DNA of 64,000 nucleotides from Rhodoflexus caldus (GTDB taxonomy: Bacteria; Bacteroidota; Bacteroidia; Cytophagales; Thermoflexibacteraceae). Position numbers and translations under genes: made by a program. Position 1 is the stretch's first letter; each line of letters starts with the position of its first letter. The stretch spans positions 62,001-126,000 of the forward strand of contig NZ_JAJPRF010000008.1 of assembly GCF_021206925.1 (NCBI RefSeq), given 5' to 3'. This document shows, one piece after another, positions 24,972-34,360 of this stretch. Under the pieces are notes generated by a model that was given only the letters and a program-made list of their open reading frames with translations, was not told where the DNA came from and did no database searches.

Positions 24972-25907
24972 ATGGAAGCCCTTGCCAACTCACTTGTACC
25001 TTATTACATCCAGCAGGATTTGCCCTTTGCAGTCAATGCACAAGTGGCAACATTGCCCGAGGATTTACAGAAAGAGTTTTTGAAGGAATATAACCGCCGT
25101 TCAAAGAACGTCATTATTCCTTATGTATTGCATTTTTTCTTTCCTGCGCACTACTTGTACTTAGACAAGGTGCTTATGCAAATTCTCTTCTGGTTTACGT
25201 TTGGCGGCTTGGGCATTTGGTGGCTGATTGATATTTTCCGCATTCCGGGGTTGGTAAAAAGGCGCAATGCCGAAATAGCCGACGAGGTACTGCGGCATGT
25301 GCTGATGGTGCATGGCAAACAGCAGGCGCAGCAATCTGCAGCAAGCCGTCCGGCAGGGATTGCAAACCCCTTACAGCCTCGCAATTTGGAAGCATACTTT
25401 GACCCCACCCGCATTACCCTTGAAAACCTCCGCACCGGCTATTTGCTGGATTACGGACTGAAAACGTGGCAGGTAGTCAATCAAATTCAGTTTGACTGGA
25501 ACGACGGGATGTCGGAGAGAGAGTATAAAATGCTGTCAGGAAACGAACTGCTGTATCTCAATGTCAGAAGAGAGGCCGCTATGCTCGAGTGCCGCGTAGG
25601 TACGGCTATTAATTTGTATGCTATTGACAGTCAGTTAGATATGATGATTCAACGTGATGGCAACCCGCCCAATGTGCTCAACTATGCCGATTTTACGCTG
25701 TACAGAGAAAATAAATTAACGGGGCTGATGTTTAATCAGGCATACGGCAACAAACCTGTGAAGCTCATCGCATGGGATTACCTCGACCAAACCCGCACCT
25801 ACCACCTGCGCATTGAGCGCGATGAACATCAAAAGTTCTTTGTTGTTTTCTCCAAACAAGTCAGCGATATTGAGTTTTCCGATATTCTGCCGGCAGGGGA
25901 GAGGTAG
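24972..25907 (+). CDS. TM2-domain protein with DUF4178-like C-terminal domain
   Basis: It has 311 residues. The N-terminal part has a short helical region (LPEDLQKEFLKEYNRRSK) followed by a TM2-type pair of helices: IIPYVLHFFFPAHYLYLDKVLMQILFWFTFGGLGIWWLIDIFRIPGLV. A Gln/Ala linker (about residues 113-130) leads to a soluble beta-rich domain from about 140 (LENLRTGYLLDYGLKTWQVVNQIQFDW) that resembles DUF4178. This pairing suggests a membrane-anchored domain that senses or binds something, but no function is known. It stands alone with its own promoter motif. Confidence 0.7.
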   Translation: MEALANSLVPYYIQQDLPFAVNAQVATLPEDLQKEFLKEYNRRSKNVIIPYVLHFFFPAHYLYLDKVLMQILFWFTFGGLGIWWLIDIFRIPGLVKRRNAEIADEVLRHVLMVHGKQQAQQSAASRPAGIANPLQPRNLEAYFDPTRITLENLRTGYLLDYGLKTWQVVNQIQFDWNDGMSEREYKMLSGNELLYLNVRREAAMLECRVGTAINLYAIDSQLDMMIQRDGNPPNVLNYADFTLYRENKLTGLMFNQAYGNKPVKLIAWDYLDQTRTYHLRIERDEHQKFFVVFSKQVSDIEFSDILPAGER

Positions 25908-26022
25908 GCAGTTGAGCAGTTTTAATCGCATGCTGTAATAACCAATCAAGTTACTCAACGGACACGACGACATAGAAAGGCTGATGAAATAAGCAGTTGA
26001 GCAGATTCATGCGTTCTTTTTT

Positions 26023-26125
26023 ACCGCGGAGTACGCAAGGGTTTAACCGCAGTGTACACAAAGAAAAGACTCATCATAAAAACATTTAGCGCTCTTTGCG
26101 TAAAACTTAGCGAACTTTGTGGCAG
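26023..26125. repeat. degenerate intergenic repeat of the ACCGCGGAGTACGC...TTTGCG type
   Basis: The stretch has tandem-like and inverted blocks: ACCGCGGAGTACGCAAGG, AACCGCAGTGTACACAAAG, then CTCTTTGCGTAAAACTTAG and CGAACTTTGTGGCAG, whose complements resemble the first half. This mix of GCGGAGTACGC and TTTGCG(T)AAAACTT is a pattern familiar from intergenic repeats in many Bacteroidota. It lies 56 bases upstream of tyrS. The preceding bases also hold two copies of GCAGTTGAGCAG (25909-25920, 25993-26004). Confidence 0.45.
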
Positions 26126-26180
26126 AAAATTTAAACTGTTCAATTACTTAAAATACTAACCCGTTTCAACTAAATACACG

Positions 26181-27500
26181 ATGAATTTCATAGAAGAACT
26201 TCGCTGGCGCGGCATGTTGCAAGACCATACGCCGGGTGTGGAAGAATTTTTAAACAACAACAAACCCGTAGCCGGCTACATCGGGTTTGACCCTACAGCC
26301 ACTTCTCTGCACGTGGGCAACTTAGCAACCATCATGCTGCTGGTGCACTTCCAGCGCTGTGGACACAAGCCCTATGTGCTGGTAGGAGGTGCTACCGGCA
26401 TGGTCGGCGACCCTTCGGGCAAATCTGCCGAGCGCCAATTTTTAGACGAAGAAACTTTGCAACGCAATCAGGCAAGTATTGCCGCCCAATTGCGCCGTTT
26501 TTTGGATTTTGAAAACGGCGATAATAAAGCCGAAATGGTCAATAATTACGACTGGTTCAAAAACATCGGCTTTTTGCAGTTCCTGCGCGAAGCGGGCAAA
26601 TACATCACCGTTAACTACATGATGGCAAAAGAATCTGTCAAAAAGCGATTGGAAACAGGCATCAGCTTCACCGAATTTTCTTACCAACTGCTGCAAGGCT
26701 ACGATTTCTACCACCTCTACAAAACCCAAGGCATTAAGTTGCAAATGGGCGGCGCCGACCAATGGGGCAACATCACCACAGGTACGGAACTGATTCGCAG
26801 GAAGTTAGCCCACGAGCGCGGACAAGCCGAAATCAGCGAAGACCAGCCCTACGAAGCCTTCGCCCTCACCACTCCGCTACTTACCAAGTCGGACGGCAGC
26901 AAGTTCGGCAAATCCGAAGGCGGCAACATCTGGTTAGACCCCAAACTAACTTCACCCTACAAATTCTATCAGTTTTGGCTCAATACTGCCGATGAAGATA
27001 CCCACCGCCTGATTCGCGTCTTCACACTTTTTGACCGCGAAAAAATAGAAGCCTTAGAGGCAGAACATGCCGCAGCGCCTCATTTGCGCATCTTACAAAA
27101 GGCCATTGCCGAAGATGTTACCGTTCGCGTACACGGCAGAGAGGCTTATGAGAAAGCCGTACAAGCCTCTGCCATCCTGTTTGGCAACGCCGCTACCGAA
27201 GAGTTGAACCGCATTGACGAGGAAACCCTGCTGTCGGTTTTTGAGGGCGTGGCACAGGTGCAAGTCAGTGCCGAGGCCTTGCAAGGCGGCATTGTGGATT
27301 TTCTTTCCACTGCCACCAACGGCGAAATTTTCCCTTCCAAAGGCGAAGCCCGCAAAATGATACAAGGCGGAGGAGTAAGCATCAACAAGATAAAAATCAA
27401 CGAAAATACCAACCTGAATGAGTTTATTCTCCTGCAAAACCGCTATTTGCTTGTACAAAAAGGCAAGAAAAATTACTATTTAGTGCGAGTGAATGCCTAA
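26181..27500 (+). CDS. tyrS: tyrosine--tRNA ligase
   Basis: Class I aminoacyl-tRNA synthetase, 439 residues, normal length. The HIGH box is HVGN (H44-N47) in [14 protein letters not shown]. The KMSKS box is KFGKS in [18 protein letters not shown] (near residue 243). The tyrosine/ATP pocket includes [27 protein letters not shown]-terminal S4 RNA-binding domain begins near residue 370 ([25 protein letters not shown]). It stands alone, followed by a terminator. Confidence 0.97.
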   Translation: MNFIEELRWRGMLQDHTPGVEEFLNNNKPVAGYIGFDPTATSLHVGNLATIMLLVHFQRCGHKPYVLVGGATGMVGDPSGKSAERQFLDEETLQRNQASIAAQLRRFLDFENGDNKAEMVNNYDWFKNIGFLQFLREAGKYITVNYMMAKESVKKRLETGISFTEFSYQLLQGYDFYHLYKTQGIKLQMGGADQWGNITTGTELIRRKLAHERGQAEISEDQPYEAFALTTPLLTKSDGSKFGKSEGGNIWLDPKLTSPYKFYQFWLNTADEDTHRLIRVFTLFDREKIEALEAEHAAAPHLRILQKAIAEDVTVRVHGREAYEKAVQASAILFGNAATEELNRIDEETLLSVFEGVAQVQVSAEALQGGIVDFLSTATNGEIFPSKGEARKMIQGGGVSINKIKINENTNLNEFILLQNRYLLVQKGKKNYYLVRVNA

Positions 27501-27507
27501 TGATAAG

Positions 27508-27555
27508 TTTTCCCCTGACAGGCTGTCGGTTAGTAGCCATCAGGGGAGGATTTTT
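27508..27555 (+). terminator. terminator after tyrS
   Basis: TCCCCTGA (27511-27518) pairs with TCAGGGGA (27540-27547) around a 21-base loop, followed by GGATTTTT. It lies 10 bases after the tyrS stop. Confidence 0.7.
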
Positions 27556-27609
27556 ATGCATATTTTGTATGTTTTTTAGTGAGGTAGGTTGGTTTTATGC
27601 ATGAATAAT

Positions 27610-27642
27610 TTGAAAATCAAAACAGGCTATACAATATCTTTG
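27610..27642 (+). promoter_or_regulatory. possible promoter TTG-N22-TATCTTTG
   Basis: TTG at 27610-27612 and TATCTTTG at 27635-27642 fit the Bacteroidota promoter pattern with a spacing one base longer than usual. If used, the DUF58 mRNA leader would be about 145 bases. Confidence 0.35.
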
Positions 27643-27794
27643 CCTTCCTGCTGAATTTTTACTAAAAAATCCCTAAGCACTCCGTGCTTGAACGTTTTCA
27701 TGCTTTGCTGTGAAAATGTAAAAACGCTGCATGTTGCTCACATACGGTGTACAAATTTTTACTACCTTTATCCACAACATATTTTCTTGCCGTA

Positions 27795-29126
27795 ATGCGT
27801 AAACTTGCCGCTACCTATTTGCAAAACCGCTTATTAGTTGCCTGCGGCATCCTTATCGGGTTGTTTGCCTTGTCGTTTAGTGTGGAGTGGTTGTTTGTTC
27901 CTGCTAAAATATTGGCCGGCGTACTTTTTAGTTTTGTGGTGATTGATTTTGTGCTGTTGTTTATGCGGCGAGAAGGCATTCGTGCCCGCAGGCTCATGGG
28001 AGATAAACTCTCCAACGGTGATGAGAATCAGGTAACTGTGGAGTTGTATAATGCTTATCCTTTTTACGCAAATGTTGAAATATTAGACGAAGCACCCGAG
28101 CAATTTCAGGCGCGACACCTCCGACTGTTTGGCAAAATTGCGCCTGAAAAAAGCATTGCTCCTTTTTATAAGTTGCGCCCCACCAAACGGGGCGTTTACA
28201 CTTTTGGCGCATTGAATGTATTTGTCGTTTCACCCGTAGGCCTCTTGGCACGCCGCTATCGCTTTGAAGAAGGCAGAAGCGTGCCCGTTTATCCGTCATT
28301 TCTGCAAATGCGCAAATATGAACTGATGGTGATTTCCGACCGCCTGAAAGAGGCAGGGCTGAAACGATTGCGACGCATCGGGCAAAATATGGAGTTTGAG
28401 CAAATTCGCGAGTATGTAACAGGCGATGACTACCGTTCGCTGAACTGGAAAGCAACCGCACGCCGTAATCAGTTGATGGTCAATCAGTTTCAGGATGAGC
28501 GCTCACAACATGTTTACAATGTAATAGATAAAGGGCGGGCTATGAAAATGCCTTTTGAAGGGCTGACACTGCTGGATTACGCCATCAATGCCGCCTTGGT
28601 GATGGCTAACATCAGCCTGTTGAAAGGTGATAAAGCGGGTTTGGTAACTTTCAACCAGCGGATGGGGACGGTGTTGCCTGCCGAGCGAAAACAGGCGCAG
28701 ATGCAAAAAATTGTAGAAGCGCTTTACAGTCAGAAAACTTCCTATAAAGAACCGGACTACGATTTATTGTTTGCCACATTGCTGCAAAAAATTAAGCAGC
28801 GCAGTTTGTTGATTATTTATACCAATTTTGAAACACAATCATCGTTGGAGCGGCAACTTCCCGGGCTAAAGAATCTGGCTAAAAGGCACTTGGTGGTGGT
28901 AGTTATTTTCAAGAATACGGAACTTTACAGCCTGTTACAGATGAATCCGCGCAGTTTGGAAGATGTTTATCTGAAAACCACAGCCGAGAAGTTTATGTAT
29001 GAAAAAGATTTGATAGTCAAGCAATTAGCACAAAATGGCATTCATGCGGTACTGACAGAACCCGCACACCTGACCGTCAATACGATTAATAAGTATCTGG
29101 AACTCAAAGCACGTCATCTGATATAG
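27795..29126 (+). CDS. DUF58 domain protein
   Basis: It has 443 residues from the ATG that begins RKLAATYLQNRLL; the frame is open 16 codons further up. Two membrane helices lie near the N-terminus (LLVACGILIGLFALSF, ILAGVLFSFVVIDFVLLFM), followed by a beta domain and then the DUF58 core RRIGQNMEFEQIREYVTGDDYRSLNWKATARRNQLMVNQF. A vWA-like region follows (ALVMANISLLKGDKAGLVTF). DUF58 proteins usually work with a MoxR AAA ATPase and vWA proteins; none is next to it here. It is followed by an MFS transporter after 32 bases. Confidence 0.87.
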   Translation: MRKLAATYLQNRLLVACGILIGLFALSFSVEWLFVPAKILAGVLFSFVVIDFVLLFMRREGIRARRLMGDKLSNGDENQVTVELYNAYPFYANVEILDEAPEQFQARHLRLFGKIAPEKSIAPFYKLRPTKRGVYTFGALNVFVVSPVGLLARRYRFEEGRSVPVYPSFLQMRKYELMVISDRLKEAGLKRLRRIGQNMEFEQIREYVTGDDYRSLNWKATARRNQLMVNQFQDERSQHVYNVIDKGRAMKMPFEGLTLLDYAINAALVMANISLLKGDKAGLVTFNQRMGTVLPAERKQAQMQKIVEALYSQKTSYKEPDYDLLFATLLQKIKQRSLLIIYTNFETQSSLERQLPGLKNLAKRHLVVVVIFKNTELYSLLQMNPRSLEDVYLKTTAEKFMYEKDLIVKQLAQNGIHAVLTEPAHLTVNTINKYLELKARHLI

Positions 29127-29158
29127 TCGTAAGTTTGTGCGAATGATTGATTTTTTTC

Positions 29159-30355
29159 ATGCAGGCAATCATTGACTTATATCGCAACGCATACAAAGGG
29201 CTTGGCAAAAAAGCGTGGTTTTTAGCAAGCATTATTCTGGTCAATAGAATCGGCACAATCGTAGTTGCCTTCATGGCTGTTTATTTGACACAGGATAAGG
29301 GCTTTTCCATGGCAGAAGCAGGCAGCATCCTAAGTTTTTTCGGGGCCGGTTCCATTATTGGGGCGTATGTCGGCGGGCAACTTACCGACCGTGCCAATCC
29401 CTTTGTGGTGCAATTTTGGAGTCTGATTGCAGGTGGGCTGTTGTTCTGGGTGCTGATGTTCATGGAGAGCTATTGGAGTATAGCCGCAACGGTATTTATT
29501 CAGAGCATTATAGGAGAGGCTTTTCGGCCTGCCAATGCGGCAGCGGTTGCCTATTGCAGCGACAACGCCGACAACCTGACGCGTGCATATGCACTCAACC
29601 GCTTGGCAACTAATCTCGGCTACTCAATCGGCCCTGCTTTGGGCGGGATTATGGCGGCACTCGATTTTAGATGGCTGTTTGTATTTGACGGATTTACCAG
29701 CATTGCCGCTGCGCTGTTGCTGCGCATTTTGTTATGGGATATGCAAAAGAAAGCTGCTGCCGCCAAAAAAAATTCACCACAAATCAGTCAAAAATCGCCG
29801 TTTCGGGATATTCGTTTTATGTTTTTTATCCTGTTTACGCTGCTCAATGTAATTATTTTCTTCCAGATATTCTCATCCCTGCCGTTATTTTACAAAAAAG
29901 TATACGCGCTCAGCGAAACACGCATCGGCTTATTGATAAGCCTGAACGGGTTGTTTATAGTAGCTTTTGAGATGGCATTTGTGTATTACCTGCGCAACTT
30001 TAAGCAGACCCTCTCGCTGGTTTCTATCGGAAGTTTATTTATCGGCGGCGCGTTTTTGTTGCTTGCGCTGCCTAATGGCGGTGTTATCCTTTTGATTATC
30101 AGTATGCTTGTGTTAAGCATGGGGGAAATTCTGACGATGCCTTTTTCTCAGGTTTACACGGTCAGCCGCGCCGATGAAGGCAGCAGAGGGGCGTATTTAT
30201 CCATGTATGTGATGGCATATTCGGCAGCGCATATTTTTGCTCCCTTGGTGGGGACTTATCTGGCCGAAAACTTTGGTTTTCAGGTACTTTGGGAAGTGCT
30301 TGGTGCTGCTTCGTTTATTTCCATGCTCGGTTTCCGCACCCTTGCCGAACGATGA
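29159..30355 (+). CDS. major facilitator superfamily transporter
   Basis: It has 398 residues with about 12 membrane helices. The loop 2-3 motif region is GSIIGAYVGGQLTDRANPFVVQF, near the MFS motif A (GxLaDrxGrrxxl), and the centre has a long basic loop (WDMQKKAAAAKKNSPQISQKSPFRDIRF). RLATNLGYSIGPALGGIMA in the fifth helix resembles the motif C of drug/H+ antiporters. The substrate is not identifiable. The start is the ATG at 29159; a TTG four codons upstream is possible. Confidence 0.85.
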   Translation: MQAIIDLYRNAYKGLGKKAWFLASIILVNRIGTIVVAFMAVYLTQDKGFSMAEAGSILSFFGAGSIIGAYVGGQLTDRANPFVVQFWSLIAGGLLFWVLMFMESYWSIAATVFIQSIIGEAFRPANAAAVAYCSDNADNLTRAYALNRLATNLGYSIGPALGGIMAALDFRWLFVFDGFTSIAAALLLRILLWDMQKKAAAAKKNSPQISQKSPFRDIRFMFFILFTLLNVIIFFQIFSSLPLFYKKVYALSETRIGLLISLNGLFIVAFEMAFVYYLRNFKQTLSLVSIGSLFIGGAFLLLALPNGGVILLIISMLVLSMGEILTMPFSQVYTVSRADEGSRGAYLSMYVMAYSAAHIFAPLVGTYLAENFGFQVLWEVLGAASFISMLGFRTLAER

Positions 30356-30370
30356 ACCGCAGGAGTTAAG

Positions 30371-31885
30371 TTACCACTTAAATCTGGCAAAGCCCACAGA
30401 AAAGGAAACATTGCTTCCTCCGGGCGGCTTGGCAAAGAAAGTAACCAAGTCGCGCGTGGAAACCCCCATTTCAAAAAAGCGACGGCTGGCGGTATATGCT
30501 ATTCCGGCAGGAAAATTAACTTTACCCTCTTGGTAGCCGTCCAAATTAAGTCCTGTTGAAATTTTTAACCATCGGTTGAGCCGATAGTCGCCGCCGAGGG
30601 CAATAATGGGGCGCTCGATATTGGTGGCGGCCTCTGTCAGCGGCATAATGACATCTATCCCTACATGAAAAGTGCGGAAATATTCGTAGCTGGCACCGAT
30701 GCGCAGCACGCCCGGCAATTGCTGGCGGATATTGTTCGTGCCGCGCCATTCTAACGCAGCCCGCTCACCGGCCAGTTGCAGGTTGTTTTGCGAAGTAACC
30801 AACAGATTATAGGTGTTGATGCCACTGCCCTGAATTTCACGCAGTTTACCGTCGGCAAGGTTGTAGGCGTTGCCCGTCCAGTTGATGCTGCCAATGTTAG
30901 TAGCAGCAATGCCGAGGTAAAAGTTGCGCTTGATGGTCATGTTGATACCAATATCAAAGGCGGTACCTGTGCCTACGGGCGTGGCAGCAAATACCCGACG
31001 GAAATCGGATACATTGTCTTGCAAACCCACAAAACTCGGGTTGCTGTTTTGGACACTCGCCCCGAAATTGAGATTAAAGGTAGGCGACATGGAGATGTTG
31101 TTGCGAATCAATTGGCCATCTTGCGCCACTAAATTGATGAGTGCCAAACCGCGCAGTAAGCGAACGCCGCCGCCTATATGTAGCGCAAAGTTGTATTCAT
31201 CTATCAACTTTTTGCCATAAGCAAAATTAAATTCGCGATACCAGTTAGAGGAGAAACGCGAACCATCGAGCACCTGCCCGTAGGTTTGTGCGTTTTGTTC
31301 ATTGATGAAACCGGCCACTACCCGCTCGCGCACATCGGGGCTGAGATTGGGTGCATTGGGGATGATACGTCCGTTAGAAAGCAACAGAAAGGGGAAGTAG
31401 GATGCATTGTTTCCCAAAAATACAATTTCGGATGCGGTGCGATTGAGTCGCGAAAAAAATTGTACCCTATCGTTAATACTGAATGCAAAACCGCCTATTT
31501 TTTTTACGTATATGCTCGCACCAATCAGCATTGCATCAAAGTTGAAACCGAAAGGCGTATCGGTAAAGCGGCGTGCGGCTTCTGCTTTTTCTTCCTGCGA
31601 AAGGTTGATATTTTGCGGTGCAAATACTGTTTTTACTAATTCGCGGCGGTTCAGCGTGCCGGAAAACATGGAAACGTTGGCTTCCATAACCCCCAAAGTG
31701 AACTTGGGGTCGCGAAAACTTTTGCGAAAACCCAGATTGGCAGGGTTGATGCCGATGGTCTGGTAGTCGGTAGTGAAGGTGGTGGCTACCCCACGACCGA
31801 CAGCCGTGAAAACGCTGCGCTCTGCCTGTGCCTGTAACCATGCGGGAATCATCAGCAGGCACGCACTCAGTAAAAATGATTTCAT
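30371..31885 (-). CDS. outer-membrane beta-barrel protein, DUF5723 type
   Basis: The signal peptide MKSFLLSACLLMIPAWLQAQA is followed by ERSVFTAVGRGVATTFTTDYQTIGINPANLGF, the conserved N-terminus of a Bacteroidota outer-membrane protein family (DUF5723-like). Many alternating aromatic strands follow, ending SFSVGFARFKW, a typical barrel C-terminus. It is 504 residues. The family is thought to form FadL- or PorV-like barrels; the cargo is unknown. The Met at 31885 starts the signal peptide and avoids overlap with the upstream MDR gene, leaving a 4-base gap. It is convergent with the MFS gene. Confidence 0.78.
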   Translation of the reverse strand: MKSFLLSACLLMIPAWLQAQAERSVFTAVGRGVATTFTTDYQTIGINPANLGFRKSFRDPKFTLGVMEANVSMFSGTLNRRELVKTVFAPQNINLSQEEKAEAARRFTDTPFGFNFDAMLIGASIYVKKIGGFAFSINDRVQFFSRLNRTASEIVFLGNNASYFPFLLLSNGRIIPNAPNLSPDVRERVVAGFINEQNAQTYGQVLDGSRFSSNWYREFNFAYGKKLIDEYNFALHIGGGVRLLRGLALINLVAQDGQLIRNNISMSPTFNLNFGASVQNSNPSFVGLQDNVSDFRRVFAATPVGTGTAFDIGINMTIKRNFYLGIAATNIGSINWTGNAYNLADGKLREIQGSGINTYNLLVTSQNNLQLAGERAALEWRGTNNIRQQLPGVLRIGASYEYFRTFHVGIDVIMPLTEAATNIERPIIALGGDYRLNRWLKISTGLNLDGYQEGKVNFPAGIAYTASRRFFEMGVSTRDLVTFFAKPPGGSNVSFSVGFARFKW

Positions 31886-31889
31886 GCGG

Positions 31890-32891
31890 TTAAGCCATTG
31901 AGATGACCAATTTACCAAATTGTTTGCCCATTTTCATCTCATCAAAGGCAGAAATGATTTCATCCAGTGGTCTTACCGAATCAATAATAGGGGATATGCG
32001 ATGCTGTTCGCAGAATTGCAGCATTTCGGCAAATTCCGCGTCGTTGCCCATGGTGCTGCCTTGCAGGGTGAGTTGGTAGAAAAAAATGCGGTGCAAATCG
32101 AGCGTAGTGGGCAAACCGGCAGTAGCGCCATAGAACACAATTTTGCCGGCCGGTTGCATCAAGCGAACGAATCGGCTAAAACCGGTGCCGCCGCCGCTGT
32201 CAATCACTAAATTGAGGCCGCCCGTTTGTGCCATGAGTTGTTTGTCCCAGTCGTCGCTGCGGTAGTTGATGCCTCCTTTGGCGCCCAATGCAATGGCTTT
32301 GCGCAATTTTTCCTCATCGCCGCTGCTTACCCATACGTTGGCACCTGCTGCCAATGCAAACTGCATGGCGAGCTGTGCTACCCCGCCGCCGATGCCTGTA
32401 ACCAATACATTGTCGCCTTTTTTAACAGCGCCGTGTTTGCAAGTGGCGCGATAGGCAGTCAGGCCGCCCAATGGCAGTGCGGCTGCCTGTTCGGTTGTCA
32501 GGTAGGCGGGTTTTTCGTGCAGTCGGTCGGTCGGCACGACAATATATTCGGCAAAAGTGCCGTCCACAGGGTTGCCGAGGATGCGATAATCTTTTCCCTG
32601 TACCGCCGGATTGTCCCCCCAGTTTTGGTTGGGATTGATAACGACGGTTTTGCCTATCCAATGTGCATCGCTTTGGCTGCCAACAGCTTCCACAATGCCG
32701 CAACCGTCCGAACCCAAGGTGCAAAACGGGCGGATGTTCGGATATTTGCCTTCGCGAATCCACTGGTCGCGGTGGTTGAGTGCAGCCGCTTGCAGTCGTA
32801 CTAATACTTGTCCGTTGGCAGGTTCGGGTTTTGCAACATCGAGCAACTGAATGCGTTGTTCCGGATGGTCGGTTAATTGTAAGGCTTTCAT
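31890..32891 (-). CDS. medium-chain dehydrogenase/reductase, quinone oxidoreductase type
   Basis: It has 333 residues. The N-terminal GroES-like domain has VRLQAAALNHRDQWIREGKYPNIRPFCTLGSDGCGIVEAVG; the catalytic and structural zinc Cys sets of alcohol dehydrogenases are absent. The Rossmann domain has LVTGIGGGVAQLAMQFALAAGANVWVSSGDEEKL and LVIDSGGGTGFSRFV. This fits an NADPH-dependent quinone/enoyl reductase (MDR) that acts on reactive carbonyls or enones. It is probably co-transcribed with the downstream DUF5723 gene, only 4 bases away. Confidence 0.85.
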   Translation of the reverse strand: MKALQLTDHPEQRIQLLDVAKPEPANGQVLVRLQAAALNHRDQWIREGKYPNIRPFCTLGSDGCGIVEAVGSQSDAHWIGKTVVINPNQNWGDNPAVQGKDYRILGNPVDGTFAEYIVVPTDRLHEKPAYLTTEQAAALPLGGLTAYRATCKHGAVKKGDNVLVTGIGGGVAQLAMQFALAAGANVWVSSGDEEKLRKAIALGAKGGINYRSDDWDKQLMAQTGGLNLVIDSGGGTGFSRFVRLMQPAGKIVFYGATAGLPTTLDLHRIFFYQLTLQGSTMGNDAEFAEMLQFCEQHRISPIIDSVRPLDEIISAFDEMKMGKQFGKLVISMA

Positions 32892-33052
32892 TTTCGTCTG
32901 TCAGGTTTTTTGCAATGATAATTTATGTGCCGGTAGTAAGTAATTTACGCGAAATAAGTAAGCAATTTGAAACGCTTTTATTAGCAATCCGATGACAGCA
33001 TCTTCGGCCGATGATACGGTTCTTCGCTGATTTTATAAAATCTGAAATTCTG

Positions 33053-33694
33053 TTATTTGCTTGTTTTGCATTCTTCCACTCCATAACGGCTGCAAATCGG
33101 GCATTGCACGGGGTCGTGGCCGCGTGCAGGGCAGTATTTTCTTCCGAAAAAGATAATTTGCAGGTGTAGTTTGTTCCAAAGTTTTTTTGGAAATAATTTT
33201 TTTAAGTCTGCTTCGGTTTGCTCGACACTTTTGCCACTGCTCAGCCCCCAGCGCGCTGCCAAGCGGTGGATGTGCGTATCTACGGGAAACGCAGGTACGC
33301 CAAACCATTGCGACATCACCACGGAAGCGGTTTTATGCCCCACGCCCGGCAATTCTTCTAATGCTTCAAAACTTTGCGGAACCTCGCCTTGGTATTTGTC
33401 AATCAATATTTTTGACAACTCATAAATAGCTGCCGATTTGCGCGGCGAAAGCCCGCAGGGTTTAATAATCTCTCGGATTTCATCAACAGACAATTTGACC
33501 ATGTCAAAAGGATTGGCCGCCCTGCCAAATAATATGGGCGTAATCTGGTTTACGCGCTCATCGGTACATTGTGCGGAAAGCAGCACGGCAACCAGCAGCG
33601 TATAAGCGTCCGAATGGTGCAACGGCACGGGTGTTTCGGGAAATAACTCCTCCAAAATAGCAGCAATTGCCTGTGCCTTTTGTTTTTTGGTCAT
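33053..33694 (-). CDS. nth: endonuclease III (base-excision DNA glycosylase/AP lyase)
   Basis: Removes oxidised pyrimidines. It has 213 residues from the Met before TKKQKAQ. The helix-hairpin-helix is LEELPGVGHKTASVV with catalytic Lys121, and the catalytic Asp139 is in AFPVDTHIHRLAARW. The C-terminal 4Fe-4S cysteines are C188, C198, C201 and C209, giving C-x9-C-x2-C-x7-C rather than the classic C-x6-C-x2-C-x5-C of the E. coli enzyme. The wider spacing still leaves four Cys for a cluster. It diverges from the 33777 gene with a shared 16 bp palindrome as the likely double -7 element. Confidence 0.93.
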   Translation of the reverse strand: MTKKQKAQAIAAILEELFPETPVPLHHSDAYTLLVAVLLSAQCTDERVNQITPILFGRAANPFDMVKLSVDEIREIIKPCGLSPRKSAAIYELSKILIDKYQGEVPQSFEALEELPGVGHKTASVVMSQWFGVPAFPVDTHIHRLAARWGLSSGKSVEQTEADLKKLFPKKLWNKLHLQIIFFGRKYCPARGHDPVQCPICSRYGVEECKTSK

Positions 33695-33723
33695 TTTCAG
33701 AATCGGTATCAGATTTGCAAAGC

Positions 33724-33739
33724 TACCTTTGCAAAGGTA
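33724..33739. promoter_or_regulatory. palindromic divergent -7 elements TACCTTTGCAAAGGTA
   Basis: TACCTTTGCAAAGGTA is a perfect 16-base palindrome. Each half reads TACCTTTG, matching TAnnTTTG in both directions. It lies 45 bases before the + strand ATG (33777) and 37 bases before the - strand nth start (33694). No clean TTG at -33 was found on either side. Confidence 0.5.
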
Positions 33740-33776
33740 TTTCACTTTTGTTCAATCACCTACCAATCATTCACCT

Positions 33777-34328
33777 ATGAATTTTGTATGGATTTTGTTC
33801 GGTTGGCTGTTATTTGCCCCTGCTACTGATTTACCTAAAATGAAGAAGGTCAAACTCACCGATGGTATTACGGCACAAATGCCCGAAGACTTTCGGCCGA
33901 TGACCGATGACGAAATTGCCCAGCGTTATTTTACCTACCGCAAGCCTGTTGCCCTGTTTACCGACCGCCGCGCTGTGGTAGATTTCGGGCTGAATATTTC
34001 AACTACTACGTGGAAGTATGAAGACTTGCCCATTTTGAAAAGTTTTTATAAGGCGAGCATTATGCAGATGTTTACCAACGTAAACATGATTAAGGAAGAG
34101 ATTGAAGAAATCAACGGGCGCAAGTATGCCGCTTTTGAGTTTATCTCCGAAGTACGCAGCGAGCCTAATGCGATTGTAAAAACTGCTCCCAAGATAAATT
34201 ACACCTATTTGCTTTATACGGTGGTCGGGGAGAAGGTGCATATCATCAACTTTACCTGCCCTGCCGCCAATCGCAGGGAGTGGCAACCCATTGCGCAGGC
34301 AATGATGAAAACCATCAAAATCGGGTAA
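33777..34328 (+). CDS. secreted protein of unknown function
   Basis: It has 183 residues from the ATG at 33777, which begins a short signal peptide (NFVWILFGWLLFAPATDL). The mature part KMKKVKLTDGITAQMPEDFRPMTDDEIAQRYFTYRKPVALFTDRRAVVDFGLNIS and the end EWQPIAQAMMKTIKIG resemble a PsbP/MOG1-like lipoprotein or stress-response fold seen in other Bacteroidota proteins, but the family is not certain. It stands alone between nth and the strong terminator at 34406-34446. Confidence 0.65.
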   Translation: MNFVWILFGWLLFAPATDLPKMKKVKLTDGITAQMPEDFRPMTDDEIAQRYFTYRKPVALFTDRRAVVDFGLNISTTTWKYEDLPILKSFYKASIMQMFTNVNMIKEEIEEINGRKYAAFEFISEVRSEPNAIVKTAPKINYTYLLYTVVGEKVHIINFTCPAANRREWQPIAQAMMKTIKIG

Positions 34329-34360
34329 ATGGGTTTGTTTTGTTGATTTTTTATGAAAAT

